A stretch of DNA of 64,000 nt from Alcaligenaceae bacterium (GCA_013416395.1 JACCEP010000012.1:1-64000), one strand, 5' to 3'; counted from the stretch's first letter, positions 1-8,708 are shown. Notes: a model not told the origin generated them from the letters alone. Numbers and translations are program-made.

Positions 1-2
1 AC

Positions 3-110
3 TACATCGAAATGTTCTACAACCCAATTCGTCGACATGGCCATGCCGCGAACCTTTCGCCGGTAAACTACGAACAGCAATACTTTTCTGAGGCAACGAA
101 CCGTCTATAA
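3..110 (+). mobile_element. IS3-family transposase, C-terminal end only
   Basis: The reading frame enters from the left edge and encodes the last 35 residues of an IS3-family OrfB (DDE transposase). It contains the typical tail YIEMFYNPIRRHG followed by LSPVNYE, which is highly characteristic of IS3 C-termini. The rest of the element lies outside the window. The IS end must fall shortly after the stop, where it truncates the AIPR-like gene on the other strand. No clean terminal inverted repeat could be read. Confidence 0.85.
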
Positions 111-461
111 AAGCCTGGCCGATTCATCCCCCCCGCTGCCGTCAACTCGAACAATTCTCTTGCCTGAAAGACCGTCAAAATAAGCGCGATCAAACGTTTC
201 AATTTCTCCGCATGTCTCTAAGCGAGCAGCCATCTTTTCGAAGAATAAATCAGCGGCAGATACCGTGCTTTCTGCGACTTCCCGCTTAATTTCAGTGTGA
301 ATATCTCGATAGAATTTTTCTGTGCCATCAGCAGTTGGCCGCTGAGTCACGAGCCCCATCAGTGATTCGAGTAACTCAGCTTCATCACCTAACTCGCTGT
401 TGGACTCTATGGATAGTTCAGAGGACATGGCACTTCCATCGGATAGATTGTTGGCTGTCAC
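105..461 (-). pseudogene. AIPR-like abortive infection protein, N-terminal fragment cut by IS3
   Basis: This 118-residue frame has an acidic N-terminus and then a stretch that fits the start of AIPR (abortive infection phage resistance, PF10592) proteins: a FYRDIHTEI helix, LFFEKM, a GEIETFDRAYF segment, and the KRIVRVDGSGGD element that normally reads IRVDGYGGD. Family members continue for about 500 more residues. Here the frame stops four residues later, inside DNA attributable to the adjacent IS3 element. I infer that insertion of the IS removed the body of the gene, so it is probably inactive. The family match is from memory of the N-terminal motif and is moderate. Confidence 0.5.
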
Positions 462-812
462 TACAAAATGTATTTACGTGTAATAGACGCGGTACCGCTA
501 CTCTACTACCAAAGTACTAAACAGGTCTAACGGGCAATTGGGACGCCGGGAAGTTGCGGCATTTACCAGAGCGATAGATTTGCAGTCTCCTCAAACCTGG
601 TGTGATTCAGATACGTCGGTTTTTTTGCTTGGTGAGTGCGCTGTCAGTCGCTTTCTCGTAGCAAGTGTAATGACCAACTCCGACATGGTGAGGCTCGGAA
701 CGTATAGGCCTTTCTGCAGTAGCCGATGGCACAATCAGGCTACCAAAGGCACCAACTAGTTTCTGGCACCTTTTGGTCTCCTGTTATGAAGTCAACCTAT
801 GATTGCGCTGAG
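462..812. other. Intergenic, no supported gene
   Basis: No frame in this 351-base stretch has a convincing start, ribosome binding site or recognisable protein. It would hold the promoter of the truncated AIPR-like gene and the 3' flank of the operon to the right. Confidence 0.5.
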
Positions 813-1160
813 CTACCCCGGGTATTCGATGCGATATTGCCTCTCGCTGATTCGGTACAAGCGCGCCTTATCGCCATCAGTAGCTCCTATCTCCTTTAGC
901 CAGGCTTTGAAGGACTTTCGTGGGGATATCCGCACACTACTGCTATGACGGATGTCTGTTTCCTGCGTGATATTGCCCGCCTGAATGCTGACTGTCGCGC
1001 TCGCATGCTCGTCTTTGCCTCGCCCGCCAAGTGAGTCGGCAGGAAAGAAGTCGATATCATTGCTGGAAAAATAGATGCGGCCGTTATCAATGCTGGATTG
1101 AGTAATGACGAAGTCAATATGGGCTTGATTCAATGCTTGGGATGCGTTATTGGTATTCAT
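813..1160 (-). CDS. Hypothetical protein, third gene of unknown operon
   Basis: The product is about 115 residues. The internal ATG opening MNTNNASQ is preferred to the longer frame, whose extra N-terminus is hydrophobic and unlike the rest. The protein is rich in predicted beta strands (IDFVITQSSIDNGRIYF, ISERQYRIEY) with a DFFPADSLGG turn in the middle. It has the look of a small DNA-binding pseudobarrel such as those attached to restriction enzymes, but that is only an impression and I do not assign a family. It lies 107 bases after the DUF4258-like gene and is probably the distal gene of the same transcript. Confidence 0.6.
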   Translation of the reverse strand: MNTNNASQALNQAHIDFVITQSSIDNGRIYFSSNDIDFFPADSLGGRGKDEHASATVSIQAGNITQETDIRHSSSVRISPRKSFKAWLKEIGATDGDKARLYRISERQYRIEYPG

Positions 1161-1267
1161 AAGTGCTTCTTTGATCTCTATAAAAAGGAAAGAAAACAGT
1201 GGTGCCAGGATTGAAAAAGACAATATTCTTATAAGAGGTGCAATTCTCCAGGAATGGTTTTTTTTGA

Positions 1268-1537
1268 TCAGTGCCGGTTAATTTTTTTCAGGCGATGCCC
1301 AGTGGTAATGACTTTGGAGCCGTTCACGATTGCATATACATTTAGGCCTTCGTCGGTGGCTTTGATGCGGCCCCCAGTGTATGACATCACATGTTTCCGC
1401 GATCGCTTATCAAAGAAGATCTTCTCGGTGCTTTTCCCCACAGGTACGCGCGCCCCAAATCGAAGCAGCAAGTCAATCACGAAGGGAGCGATGCCTCGTT
1501 GCTGGCACCGGATCTGTGCATGTTTGCTGGCTTGCAT
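1268..1537 (-). CDS. DUF4258-like small protein, second gene of unknown operon
   Basis: This 89-residue protein starts with HAQIRCQQRGIAP and ends with VYAIVNGSKVITTGHR. That is the layout of DUF4258-type proteins, where an HA..R...RGI helix is followed by a beta-rich tail ending in a VIT..HR motif. The family has no agreed function, and some members sit beside antitoxin-like partners. Its ATG overlaps the stop of the upstream gene by one base (TAATG), so the two are translationally coupled. The family call rests on motif spacing, not a search. Confidence 0.55.
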   Translation of the reverse strand: MQASKHAQIRCQQRGIAPFVIDLLLRFGARVPVGKSTEKIFFDKRSRKHVMSYTGGRIKATDEGLNVYAIVNGSKVITTGHRLKKINRH

Positions 1538-2628
1538 TACACCTCCTTGTGACCCAAGATCAGAAGTTTGCGTTCTTTCATCACTCGTTCGAGATCAGAA
1601 ACAAGGACTGTTTCTTTGGCTCTTAGCGCAAAAATTTCAGGGCTAACTTGAACGACCTGGGCTAGGGCATGCATCAATGCTTCATCGCGTATTTGCTCCT
1701 CTGTCAACGACAGGGGTTTGCCACTGAAGAAGCCTGCTACAAGATCCACAGGTGTGCCTAGTCTTGCCAGGCTAGCCAATAGCTCGGCTGCTTTGCTCTG
1801 CTCGATTTGATTCAAAAGATTGGAAACGTGTTGAGCGAGCAAGCTGTTGAACTGATCTATCCCGTCAATTTCCTCTGAGTTCCAGTCGACTACTGTAGAG
1901 CTGCGGAAGTAAGTGACGGGGATATACCGTCCTTTATCAGCAAGCCATTCCTTGGCGACCTCAAAATTTACAAGGGTTCGATTGCCAGATTTAAAGGTGA
2001 CGAGTGGTTTTGCGCGTTTGGGATTGGTTGCCGCTCGCACGCTACCTTCTTCCATTCCCGCCAACAAGGCAAGTTGGCGAATTGTCAAACCTTCGAAGTC
2101 GATGCTTGACTCCTTATTCGTCGCCCCGTGGAAATAGTAGAAAGGCTCTTCACCTTCCAGCATGTTGCGCGCATTTGCAGTCTCTGCAACCTGCACGCAC
2201 CGAGATGCGTGTGTGCTGACATCGGAGCCATGGTCAATACGCTCTCTGCCTGTGGCGCCATCTGCCACGTCACAGCATAGTGTGGTGTACCAGACATAAT
2301 CAGACTCACCCTCTGGTTTTTGTTGCGTTCTATCCAGGCGGCCAGAATAGGCGTAGTTGTAAAGGTTGATCATTGACTGCGCAAAACTAGTATGGGCGAT
2401 CATTGAGAAGGTGAACCCAAAGCCTTTTGCCGACTCTTCGGGATTTAGGAATTGAAATGGAAAAATATCGAGCGGATCTTTGCTGATTAAAGTCCAGGCC
2501 GCCTCTGCATCGACTAAGCGTCCAATGTTTTGCAGATGGTGAAAAAAAACCTCTGCAAGGTCTTCTTGTAATTGGGAAAGTGGAAAAGGGGCTAAGTCGA
2601 GTTGATTTTCGGGAGTGTTTTTTTCCAT
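1537..2628 (-). CDS. Hypothetical protein with helix-turn-helix-like segment, first gene of unknown operon
   Basis: The 363-residue soluble protein is read from the ATG opening MEKNTPEN. That start has an AAGGG element 6 bases upstream, whereas the longer ATG would lie inside a palindrome that looks like an operator. Around residues 185-245 a segment beginning LTIRQLALLAGMEEGSVRAA resembles the DNA-binding helix pair of MerR/excisionase-type or TetR-like regulators. The remainder is mostly helical with no motif I recognise. It leads a three-gene unit with coupled translation. I do not know its function; autoregulation through the upstream palindrome is an inference. Confidence 0.6.
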   Translation of the reverse strand: MEKNTPENQLDLAPFPLSQLQEDLAEVFFHHLQNIGRLVDAEAAWTLISKDPLDIFPFQFLNPEESAKGFGFTFSMIAHTSFAQSMINLYNYAYSGRLDRTQQKPEGESDYVWYTTLCCDVADGATGRERIDHGSDVSTHASRCVQVAETANARNMLEGEEPFYYFHGATNKESSIDFEGLTIRQLALLAGMEEGSVRAATNPKRAKPLVTFKSGNRTLVNFEVAKEWLADKGRYIPVTYFRSSTVVDWNSEEIDGIDQFNSLLAQHVSNLLNQIEQSKAAELLASLARLGTPVDLVAGFFSGKPLSLTEEQIRDEALMHALAQVVQVSPEIFALRAKETVLVSDLERVMKERKLLILGHKEV

Positions 2629-2638
2629 TTCTACCCTT

Positions 2639-2657
2639 ATATGCATATCGTGCATAT
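2639..2657. promoter_or_regulatory. Palindromic operator-like site
   Basis: ATATGCA-TATCG-TGCATAT is a perfect 7-bp inverted repeat with a 5-base centre. It ends 11 bases before the chosen start codon of the three-gene operon. Position and symmetry suit a repressor site covering the promoter or leader. Confidence 0.5.
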
Positions 2658-2804
2658 GGATTATAGTGTTTATTCCCTGTTTTATCAGGCATGCCTATGA
2701 ATCTTATGTATGTATATGTTTGTGGTGCAGCCTTCGTGCAGCACTTGTCGGATCATCAAGAAGGGTGGTTGTGGTCCAGGTGACATCTGGAGTGTCAAGT
2801 GAAT

Positions 2805-3098
2805 CTACATTAGCCCATCAAGATGACGTCGTATGAAGGACATATTCAGACCGCCCCTTAGACGGTAGAGGCGCTCGCCGCGCGGGTCAGCATTCGCAAT
2901 CAGTGCATATCGGACTGTCGTTTCCATTGCCCTGAGTGCGCCGCTCAAAACGCCGACTGTACCGCTATCCGTGTCTGCTGCCCTGGCTTTCGCGGCATAA
3001 ACGGCGTCCTCCCCGCCAGGCGGGTCCCCTCCAGATATTCCACGGTCCCGTTCATTAGCCCCGGCCAGCAGTTCAAAACGGCAAGGCGACGAACTCAT
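2805..3098 (-). CDS. Possible small hypothetical protein
   Basis: This is an open frame of 97 residues with no recognised domain. The C-terminal half (SGALRAMETTVRYALIANA) reads as plausible protein, while the N-terminal half is glycine- and alanine-rich and GC-driven. There is no clear ribosome binding site and no partner gene. It may be a chance frame in mobile-element DNA. Confidence 0.25.
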   Translation of the reverse strand: MSSSPCRFELLAGANERDRGISGGDPPGGEDAVYAAKARAADTDSGTVGVLSGALRAMETTVRYALIANADPRGERLYRLRGGLNMSFIRRHLDGLM

Positions 3099-3217
3099 GG
3101 CAACGGCGGCAACCCCGCAGGAACCGTATTACTGCGAACGTCGAAAACCTACGATTAGGCTCGGAATCTTCGGCCCCGGTCAGCAGGAAAATCAACTGGC
3201 TTTTGAAGGATAGGGCT

Positions 3218-3595
3218 ATGGAACACGTTAACCACAATGCAGCTTTGGGCTACGACAACATGAACGCAGGGCTGGGCTTTCCGTCTTTTGCCTTGACCAA
3301 CAATAACGCGAATATTCGCCGTATTGGGCAACGGTTCAAATAATTACAGGCCAACCAGGAGCGCGCGCCAGTCAGCATACAGGGTACGGGGTATGCATAC
3401 GCTGAGGACGTGGAAGAGAACTGTGTGATGTTTGTGTTCGAAGGCAAGCCGGAAAAAGCTACCCGCGAGATTCTAAAACGTCATGGTTTTCGGTGGAGCC
3501 CAACCCGTGGCGCATGGGTGCGTCAACTGAACAACGCCGCCATGTGGCAGGCAAAAGCCGTCATGCAGATTTTGAACGGATCAGCCGATAACTAA
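3218..3595 (+). pseudogene. DUF3560-like plasmid/ICE protein interrupted by an ochre codon
   Basis: An ATG preceded by AAGGATAGGG opens a 41-codon frame (MEHVNHNAALGYDNM and onward) that meets TAA at 3341. The same frame then continues for 84 codons through YAYAEDVEENCVMFVFEGKP and GFRWSPTRGAWVRQLN, a hallmark of the C-terminus of DUF3560-containing proteins of conjugative elements. The stop therefore interrupts one original gene. The segment is also shorter than intact relatives, which carry a longer N-terminal domain. It lies directly upstream of ssb, the usual neighbourhood for this family. A downstream internal start could still make a 61-residue product. Confidence 0.6.
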
Positions 3596-3673
3596 ATCGA
3601 ATCCCCAGGCCGCTTTATCGGTCTGGGCAATTTGTCGGCGAGATTACGCCGAACCACTACCAGGAGCAACGAC

Positions 3674-4153
3674 ATGGCATCAGTCAACAAAGTCATCATT
3701 ATCGGCAACTTGGGCCGCGATCCAGAGATCCGCTATAGCGAGGATGGAGCCGGGGTCTGCACCATTTCCGTTGCCACATCGACAAGCTGGAAAGACTGGG
3801 CGACAGGCGAGAAACGAGAAGAAACCGAATGGCATCGGATTGTGTTCTATAACCGCGTGGCAGAAATCGCCGGCGAGTACCTGCGCCAAGGTAGTGCGGT
3901 CTATGTAGAAGGGCGCTTGAAAACCAGGAAATGGCAGGATAAGGAAACCGGTGCTGACCGTTATAGCACCGAGATCGTCGCTGAGCAGATGCAGATGCTC
4001 GGGGGCCGTGGTGCAGATGGCCAGGTGTCGTCAGCTAAGCCAGCAGCACGTAAGGCCGCTGCTGCCCCTGCCCCCACGAGTGGCGGTGCTGTCGTGGCGG
4101 ATGATATACCGTTCAATTTGGCAGGTGCGGGACGCAGCTGGCAGTGCATGTAA
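3674..4153 (+). CDS. ssb: Single-stranded DNA-binding protein, mobile-element type
   Basis: The OB-fold protein coats single-stranded DNA during replication and conjugation. The chosen ATG opens [18 protein letters not shown], the canonical SSB start, and is preceded by CAGGAGCAAC. The OB core runs through about residue 110 with the usual WHRIVFYN and YVEGRL strands. A linker rich in alanine and proline follows. The acidic tip DDIPF, which binds partner proteins and is normally the very end, is followed here by 12 more residues ([12 protein letters not shown]). Its neighbours are plasmid/ICE remnants, so this is an accessory ssb and not the housekeeping copy. Confidence 0.9.
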   Translation: MASVNKVIIIGNLGRDPEIRYSEDGAGVCTISVATSTSWKDWATGEKREETEWHRIVFYNRVAEIAGEYLRQGSAVYVEGRLKTRKWQDKETGADRYSTEIVAEQMQMLGGRGADGQVSSAKPAARKAAAAPAPTSGGAVVADDIPFNLAGAGRSWQCM

Positions 4154-4205
4154 GAAGGTCTGCCCTGGCTTCAGCTGGGGGCATCAATCATGACGGGAGA
4201 ACAGT

Positions 4206-4364
4206 ATGCCATCCGAACCAAGAAACGATTGGGAAAGCGCTGTATACGATTTGCTCAGTGAGCAGGGCGACATGACATGGCCAGATGCTCAGGCGATGAT
4301 AGAAGCACAGGTATTACGGGAGAATGACGGAATGACAGTGTCGCAGAACGTAAAGCTATTGTAA
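4206..4364 (+). CDS. Small hypothetical protein after ssb
   Basis: A 52-residue frame starts MPSEPRNDWESAVYDLL with GGGAGAACAGT just upstream, a usable ribosome binding site. It is acidic and helical and matches no family I know. Its last codons run into the M20 peptidase remnant, so the true C-terminus may have been replaced. Small proteins of this kind often follow ssb in mobile elements. Confidence 0.45.
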   Translation: MPSEPRNDWESAVYDLLSEQGDMTWPDAQAMIEAQVLRENDGMTVSQNVKLL

Positions 4365-4369
4365 AAAAC

Positions 4370-4768
4370 TCCGGAGTAGCTACGATATTGGATACGGCCG
4401 GACACTCGGGCATCATGCCCATGACGCTAAGGTCCGATGCCCTGGTTGCGGGAAGTCTGCTCGTTGCCGAAGCCTATGATCAAGCCACCCGTTTGAGTGA
4501 CTTGGACTGCTACGTGGTGGCAACGGTTGATCGCCTTTTGGTGGGCCCCATATGGCCAACGCCATACCGGGCAAGGTGGATTTAGTGCTGGAAGTGCGCA
4601 GCGATAGCGACACTGTGCTGGATAGCTTTCCCGAAGATCCTCTATCTACCATCGAGTCAGCCGCATCGGAGCTGGGTTACTCCACCATGCAATTATCCAG
4701 CGCGGGTTGGGCATGAGGGTGTGTATTTCAGCGAAACCGGCCCCATTGGTATGGTTTTTGTGACCTGA
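4370..4768 (+). pseudogene. M20-family amidohydrolase remnant, two frameshifts
   Basis: Three successive frames reconstruct the middle and end of an M20 zinc-dependent amidohydrolase (allantoate, hydantoin or ureidopropionate hydrolase type). The first reads GHSGIMPMTLRSDALVAGSLLV, the dimerisation-domain motif usually written GHAGTTPM..R.DAL. The second reads NAIPGKVDLVLEVRSDSD, the conserved strand. The third reads GHEGVYFSETGPIGMVFV, the end that normally carries GPTGMIFVPS. The N-terminal metal-binding half is missing and there is no start codon. This is a dead fragment left by recombination. Confidence 0.7.
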
Positions 4769-4808
4769 CTGAATGGTAGAAGCCATTGCTCCTAAGAATG
4801 GGCCGGCC

Positions 4809-4846
4809 CTGAAGCAGTCGGGGCGGGCACCCAGGTGCTGCTTCAG
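4809..4846 (-). terminator. Hairpin after Bug receptor gene
   Basis: CTGAAGCAG and CTGCTTCAG form a perfect 9-bp stem about 20 bases downstream of the Bug receptor stop. No T-run follows on the minus strand, so intrinsic termination would be weak. It may mainly stabilise the 3' end. Confidence 0.35.
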
Positions 4847-4865
4847 TCTTTGTTTCAGTTGGACA

Positions 4866-5885
4866 TTACCCCACTGTAGCATTAATCGCTTCCACGATTT
4901 CCGCCTGCCGTTTCGTTTCGGTCCTGATGTAGTCGCCCAGATGTTTAGGCGTGCCGCCTTCAACGGTGATGCCGCTGGCCTCGAGTCGCTCCTTCACTTT
5001 CGGGTCCTTCAGTACTTCGTTGGCGACGTTATTCAGTTTTTTGATGATGGCTTCAGGTACCCCTTGTCGCGTCAATAAGGCGAAGCAGGTGTCACTGACC
5101 AGTTCCGGCATGCCCAATTCTGCGGTGCTGGGCACGTCGGGCAGGACAGAGGAGCGAGTGTTGGACATGACGGCCAGCGCTTTGACCTGATTGTCATTGA
5201 CGAATGGAACCATCATGACCACCAATGGAAGCATCGAGTCGAGCTGGCCTGAAATAAGGTCTATCGTTGCCGTGCCCGGAGAGGTATACGGTACGTGTAC
5301 GAGTTTGGCGCCCGTTTCTTTCTGGATCATGGCGCCGGCGATATGCCATGAACTGCCGGTTCCGGTGGAGCCGTAGGTGATGCCCTGAGGGCGGGTCTTG
5401 GCCAGCTCGATATATTCCTTCAAGCTGTTTGCTGGCAGGTCTTTGTTGACTGCAATGAGGTTGGGAACACAGCCTATTTTTGTGATGGGCGCAAAGTCTT
5501 TCTGAGGATCAAAGTTCAGGTTGTTATAAAGCGCTACATTGGTTGCCAGGGGGCCCGTCCAGCTCAGCAAGATCGTATAGCCGTCGTCATCGGCCCTGGC
5601 TGCTTCTGCCATGCCGATATTGCCGCCGGCGCCGGGGCGGTTCTGTACGGCAATGGGCTGCCCCAGCCGTTTGGACATTTCGTCGGCCAGCAAGCGTGCT
5701 GTGGGGTCCGATGAACCGCCAGGTGCTGAAGGCAGGATCAGGCGCATTGGCTTGTTGGGCCAAGTGTCGCTGGCGAAGGCCGGGGTTACTGAGATGAGGC
5801 TCAGCAGGGATACCAGGCCAGTCAGGGTTGATTTCTTGAATAGGGACGTTAGCGCTTGCTGATGTTGTTTGTTGGTTTGTTGCAT
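4866..5885 (-). CDS. Bug-family (TctC-type) periplasmic solute-binding receptor
   Basis: This 339-residue receptor of the tripartite tricarboxylate transport family binds carboxylate-type ligands in the periplasm. A signal peptide spans roughly residues 1-39 (hydrophobic LTGLVSLLSLISVTPAFA). The mature start WPNKPMRLILPSAPGGSSD and the following GQPIAVQNRPGAGGNIG are diagnostic Bug motifs. No TctA/TctB membrane genes are nearby, which is common for Bug genes. It is the last gene of a run of four same-strand genes (LysR regulator, two AtuA-type genes, receptor), suggesting it captures the substrate that the AtuA proteins process. Confidence 0.9.
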   Translation of the reverse strand: MQQTNKQHQQALTSLFKKSTLTGLVSLLSLISVTPAFASDTWPNKPMRLILPSAPGGSSDPTARLLADEMSKRLGQPIAVQNRPGAGGNIGMAEAARADDDGYTILLSWTGPLATNVALYNNLNFDPQKDFAPITKIGCVPNLIAVNKDLPANSLKEYIELAKTRPQGITYGSTGTGSSWHIAGAMIQKETGAKLVHVPYTSPGTATIDLISGQLDSMLPLVVMMVPFVNDNQVKALAVMSNTRSSVLPDVPSTAELGMPELVSDTCFALLTRQGVPEAIIKKLNNVANEVLKDPKVKERLEASGITVEGGTPKHLGDYIRTETKRQAEIVEAINATVG

Positions 5886-5905
5886 GGATTGTCTCCTCGA
5901 ACAGC

Positions 5906-7270
5906 TTAGTTAGTTGTTGTATGCAGCGTCATGATGAAAGGCACTTTCTGGCGTGGAATCAGAGCAGAGCTCAGCCCCACTACCGGCTGGACCCTTGATC
6001 CGGGCGACATCGTGGCCCATTTTCCGGTTCCGTATGTGCCGTTGACCGCTAGGGGGTCAACCTCTTTACGAAGCTTTTCTGCTTCTGCTCTTGTGCTCGT
6101 ACGCACGGCAATGCGCAGTACGACTTCGTAGGGGTCGTCCGGCGGGGCGGGTGTGGATTCCCGGTGTACGGCATTCATGCCTACATAGTCCATGCGGATT
6201 TCCTCCGCCTTCAGGTCCACCTTTTTGAAGCGTTCACGCAGAATGTCTTTGGTTAGATCAGCGCGGGCCAAGGCGCCAGGCCCAGCAAACAGCACCATTT
6301 CCTCGGCCGTGTACCCCTCAGTCAAGCCTATCAACACTTTCAGGCTGTCGGTCTTTGGGCGGCCCGCTTCATTGATGATGACTTCCACGCGGTCCTTGCC
6401 CGCCTGGCGAAACGAAACCCGGGTTAGGTCAGCAATGCAGTCCGGGCACATATAAGCGGATGGGTCCTGCACTTCGTAGATGAGCTGTTCCTTGCAAGTG
6501 GCCTCGGTAACTAGGCCGCCAGTCTCGGGCAACTTGGTGATGAGGCTGCTGCTCTCTGTGACTTCTGCGATGGGCGCGCCGACATTGGCTAGGTCGGGCA
6601 CATCTTTGTAGCCGGGATCGGCAAAGTAGCCGCCCGTAATTTGAGTGCCGCACTCCATCAGATGCCCGATAATCATGCCCCGGGCGATGGCGTGGTGGTC
6701 GTCGAAAGACCAGCCAAACTCATGCACCAGAGGGCCTAGATAAACACATGCGTCGGCGACACGGGTTGTGATGACGACATCAGCGCCCTGTGCCAAGCCT
6801 TGAACGATGCCTTCCGCACCCATATAGGTCTCGGCCGATGCAATGCGGTCGCGTGCGTGGGCAATGGGTTCGCCGGTTTCAATGAAGTTGATGTCCATAT
6901 CTGCTACAGCTTGGTGCAGCACGCCGCCCGACACGGCGGCGACCTTCAAGTCATTGATGCCCAGTTCTTGAGCCAGGCTGATCAGGCGCTCTGCGGCTGC
7001 AACGGGGTCGAGCCATCCCTGGTTTGTGATGATGCGGATACCCTTGCGCTTGCAGTCGCTCAGAATGGGCCGCATCCGTTCGACCAAATAAGGGTCGTAG
7101 GGAACCGTTGATGCGTTCTCCATCATAGCGACTTGTGCCGCGCTCATCGTCACTTCAGACATGGAATCAAAGCACAGATAATCAATGTTGCCGTGTTTGA
7201 CCAATTCCACAGCATGTTCAAAACGGTCACGCGCCCAGGCAGAGCCGCATCCTAGCTTAATGTTTTTCAT
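5906..7270 (-). CDS. AtuA-family (DUF1446) catabolic protein, large part
   Basis: This 454-residue member of the acyclic terpene utilisation AtuA family (PF07287) is recognised by its start KLGCGSAWARDRFEHAVEL, the YLCFDSMSEVTM segment and the GADVVITTRVADA motif. In Pseudomonas, atu genes serve citronellol/geranyl-CoA breakdown, but many Burkholderiales homologues sit in unrelated carboxylate clusters, so the substrate is open. Its start overlaps the stop of the upstream small gene (ATGA-type overlap). The small gene supplies the domain that forms the C-terminus of longer AtuA proteins, so the two likely act as one split protein. Confidence 0.85.
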   Translation of the reverse strand: MKNIKLGCGSAWARDRFEHAVELVKHGNIDYLCFDSMSEVTMSAAQVAMMENASTVPYDPYLVERMRPILSDCKRKGIRIITNQGWLDPVAAAERLISLAQELGINDLKVAAVSGGVLHQAVADMDINFIETGEPIAHARDRIASAETYMGAEGIVQGLAQGADVVITTRVADACVYLGPLVHEFGWSFDDHHAIARGMIIGHLMECGTQITGGYFADPGYKDVPDLANVGAPIAEVTESSSLITKLPETGGLVTEATCKEQLIYEVQDPSAYMCPDCIADLTRVSFRQAGKDRVEVIINEAGRPKTDSLKVLIGLTEGYTAEEMVLFAGPGALARADLTKDILRERFKKVDLKAEEIRMDYVGMNAVHRESTPAPPDDPYEVVLRIAVRTSTRAEAEKLRKEVDPLAVNGTYGTGKWATMSPGSRVQPVVGLSSALIPRQKVPFIMTLHTTTN

Positions 7271-7629
7271 AATATCCCTTTGTTGTGTGCCTGGGATCGT
7301 TCGGGGGTGCTCTGGGGGACGGTCACGCGCAGCGTCAGTATGAGTGACGAGAGCGCCTTGCCGGACTCTTCGAAAACTAGGGTTCTGGAGCGTCCACCTT
7401 CAAGCACATTCTCCAGGACGAAATTCAATGCACCGATGGCGGGCAACTCATAGCGATGAATGGCGCCTTTAGTGATGGGGCCATACAGCCCCCTCACTGC
7501 TTCGATAGTGACCTGGTCTTTGATAAGCGGAAAAAGCGCCGGATCGTAGGCAATGACTGAAATATTGGAGTGATTGCCTTTTTCGCCAGATCTGGAGTGC
7601 GCCAACTCGCGCAGTGCGATGGTTTTCAT
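7267..7629 (-). CDS. AtuA-associated small protein (detached C-terminal domain)
   Basis: This is a 120-residue product read from the ATG opening MKTIALRELAHSRSGEKGN. The RSGDKG-like motif and the later YELPAIGALNFVLENVLEGG are typical of the roughly 100-residue domain attached to, or encoded beside, AtuA proteins. The longer upstream start lacks support. It overlaps the large AtuA gene by four bases, so the two are translationally coupled. Confidence 0.8.
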   Translation of the reverse strand: MKTIALRELAHSRSGEKGNHSNISVIAYDPALFPLIKDQVTIEAVRGLYGPITKGAIHRYELPAIGALNFVLENVLEGGRSRTLVFEESGKALSSLILTLRVTVPQSTPERSQAHNKGIL

Positions 7630-7708
7630 GAATGTCCTCTGTGAAACGATGCAGGCCATCCTAGCAATAAGGTGAGTATTAATGAAATGAAAAATTATTT
7701 GTCATTTA

Positions 7709-8650
7709 TTAGTTTTTATTATTAATGGTGTCTCGCAGTGATTGCAAGGGTTTCTCTGCCATGAGCAAGGCCAAGAAGGCTTCGGCTGAAGGTGACAAGG
7801 ATTTGCTTTTGAGCATGATGATGCCGAGCTGCCGGCTGAAGCCGGGTGCCTCGACCTCCCGTGCCCGCAAGCGTGTGTCCACGGCTAGGTTGAAGCCGCT
7901 GGGAGGCAGCAGGGCGATGCCTAGCCCCGCCTGCACCATACCTATTGCCGTCGTGTTATATGATGCTTCGCACGTGGCCACAGCGGCCCGGCCTTGAGCC
8001 GCAAATGCCGTGTCTATGATGTGGCGCACGGTGCTTCCGTGGGCCATGAGAATCAGATCATGCTTGGACAGCTCATCAACATTCAACGCACGCGCGGCAT
8101 GGATCGGGTGGTCAACCAGATGCAATACGGATATCGTTTCTTTCAGTAAAGGGTAGGACAATAGCTCAGGCGAGTGTGGTGGGATGTCGGTGATGCCGAA
8201 ATCCACGTCACCTCGTTTGATCATGGATACGACCTGATCGCCCAGCCCGTCGCTCAGCATGAACGACACGCCAGGGTGATGGCGGCGGAATTCCGCGATC
8301 CGGCCAGGCAAGAAGAGCGACGCTACCGAGGGCAGGCAGCCCACACGTACCCGCCCAACACGTTTGTGCCGTACATCTTGTGTGTCTTCCAGAATATCGT
8401 TCAGTTGCTGCAGCATAGCTGACAAAATAGGAACGAGCTCAACGCCAATTTCCGTCAAACGCAGTTGGCGTGTGGTTCTGTCAAACAGCTTCAGGCCCAG
8501 CATCTGTTCCAGGGTGCGAACCTGTTGCGTCACGGCAGGCTGCGTTCGATGCAATGCCTCGGCTGCACGCGTAAAGCTGCCGTAACGGCTGACAGCCAGG
8601 AAAGCCCTGAGCTGCAGCAATGAGATGTTGGGAGGAGTGCTGGGTTCCAA
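7709..8650 (-). CDS. LysR-type transcriptional regulator
   Basis: This is a 313-residue LTTR. The N-terminal winged helix-turn-helix covers residues 9-68 (LLQLRAFLAVSRYGSFTRAA, then QPAVTQQVRTLEQMLG). An effector domain of two periplasmic-binding-protein-like lobes follows. It lies on the same strand as, and only 79 bases upstream of, the AtuA-associated gene, not divergent as is usual. It may therefore be cotranscribed with, or regulate a promoter inside, the short gap. The ligand is presumably the acid imported by the Bug receptor; this is inferred from context. Confidence 0.9.
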   Translation of the reverse strand: MEPSTPPNISLLQLRAFLAVSRYGSFTRAAEALHRTQPAVTQQVRTLEQMLGLKLFDRTTRQLRLTEIGVELVPILSAMLQQLNDILEDTQDVRHKRVGRVRVGCLPSVASLFLPGRIAEFRRHHPGVSFMLSDGLGDQVVSMIKRGDVDFGITDIPPHSPELLSYPLLKETISVLHLVDHPIHAARALNVDELSKHDLILMAHGSTVRHIIDTAFAAQGRAAVATCEASYNTTAIGMVQAGLGIALLPPSGFNLAVDTRLRAREVEAPGFSRQLGIIMLKSKSLSPSAEAFLALLMAEKPLQSLRDTINNKN

Positions 8651-8708
8651 TGCGCGTTTCCTTGTGCCCGGTGTGTTGCTCAGGCTTACTCGCTACAGCA
8701 TAGCAAAC

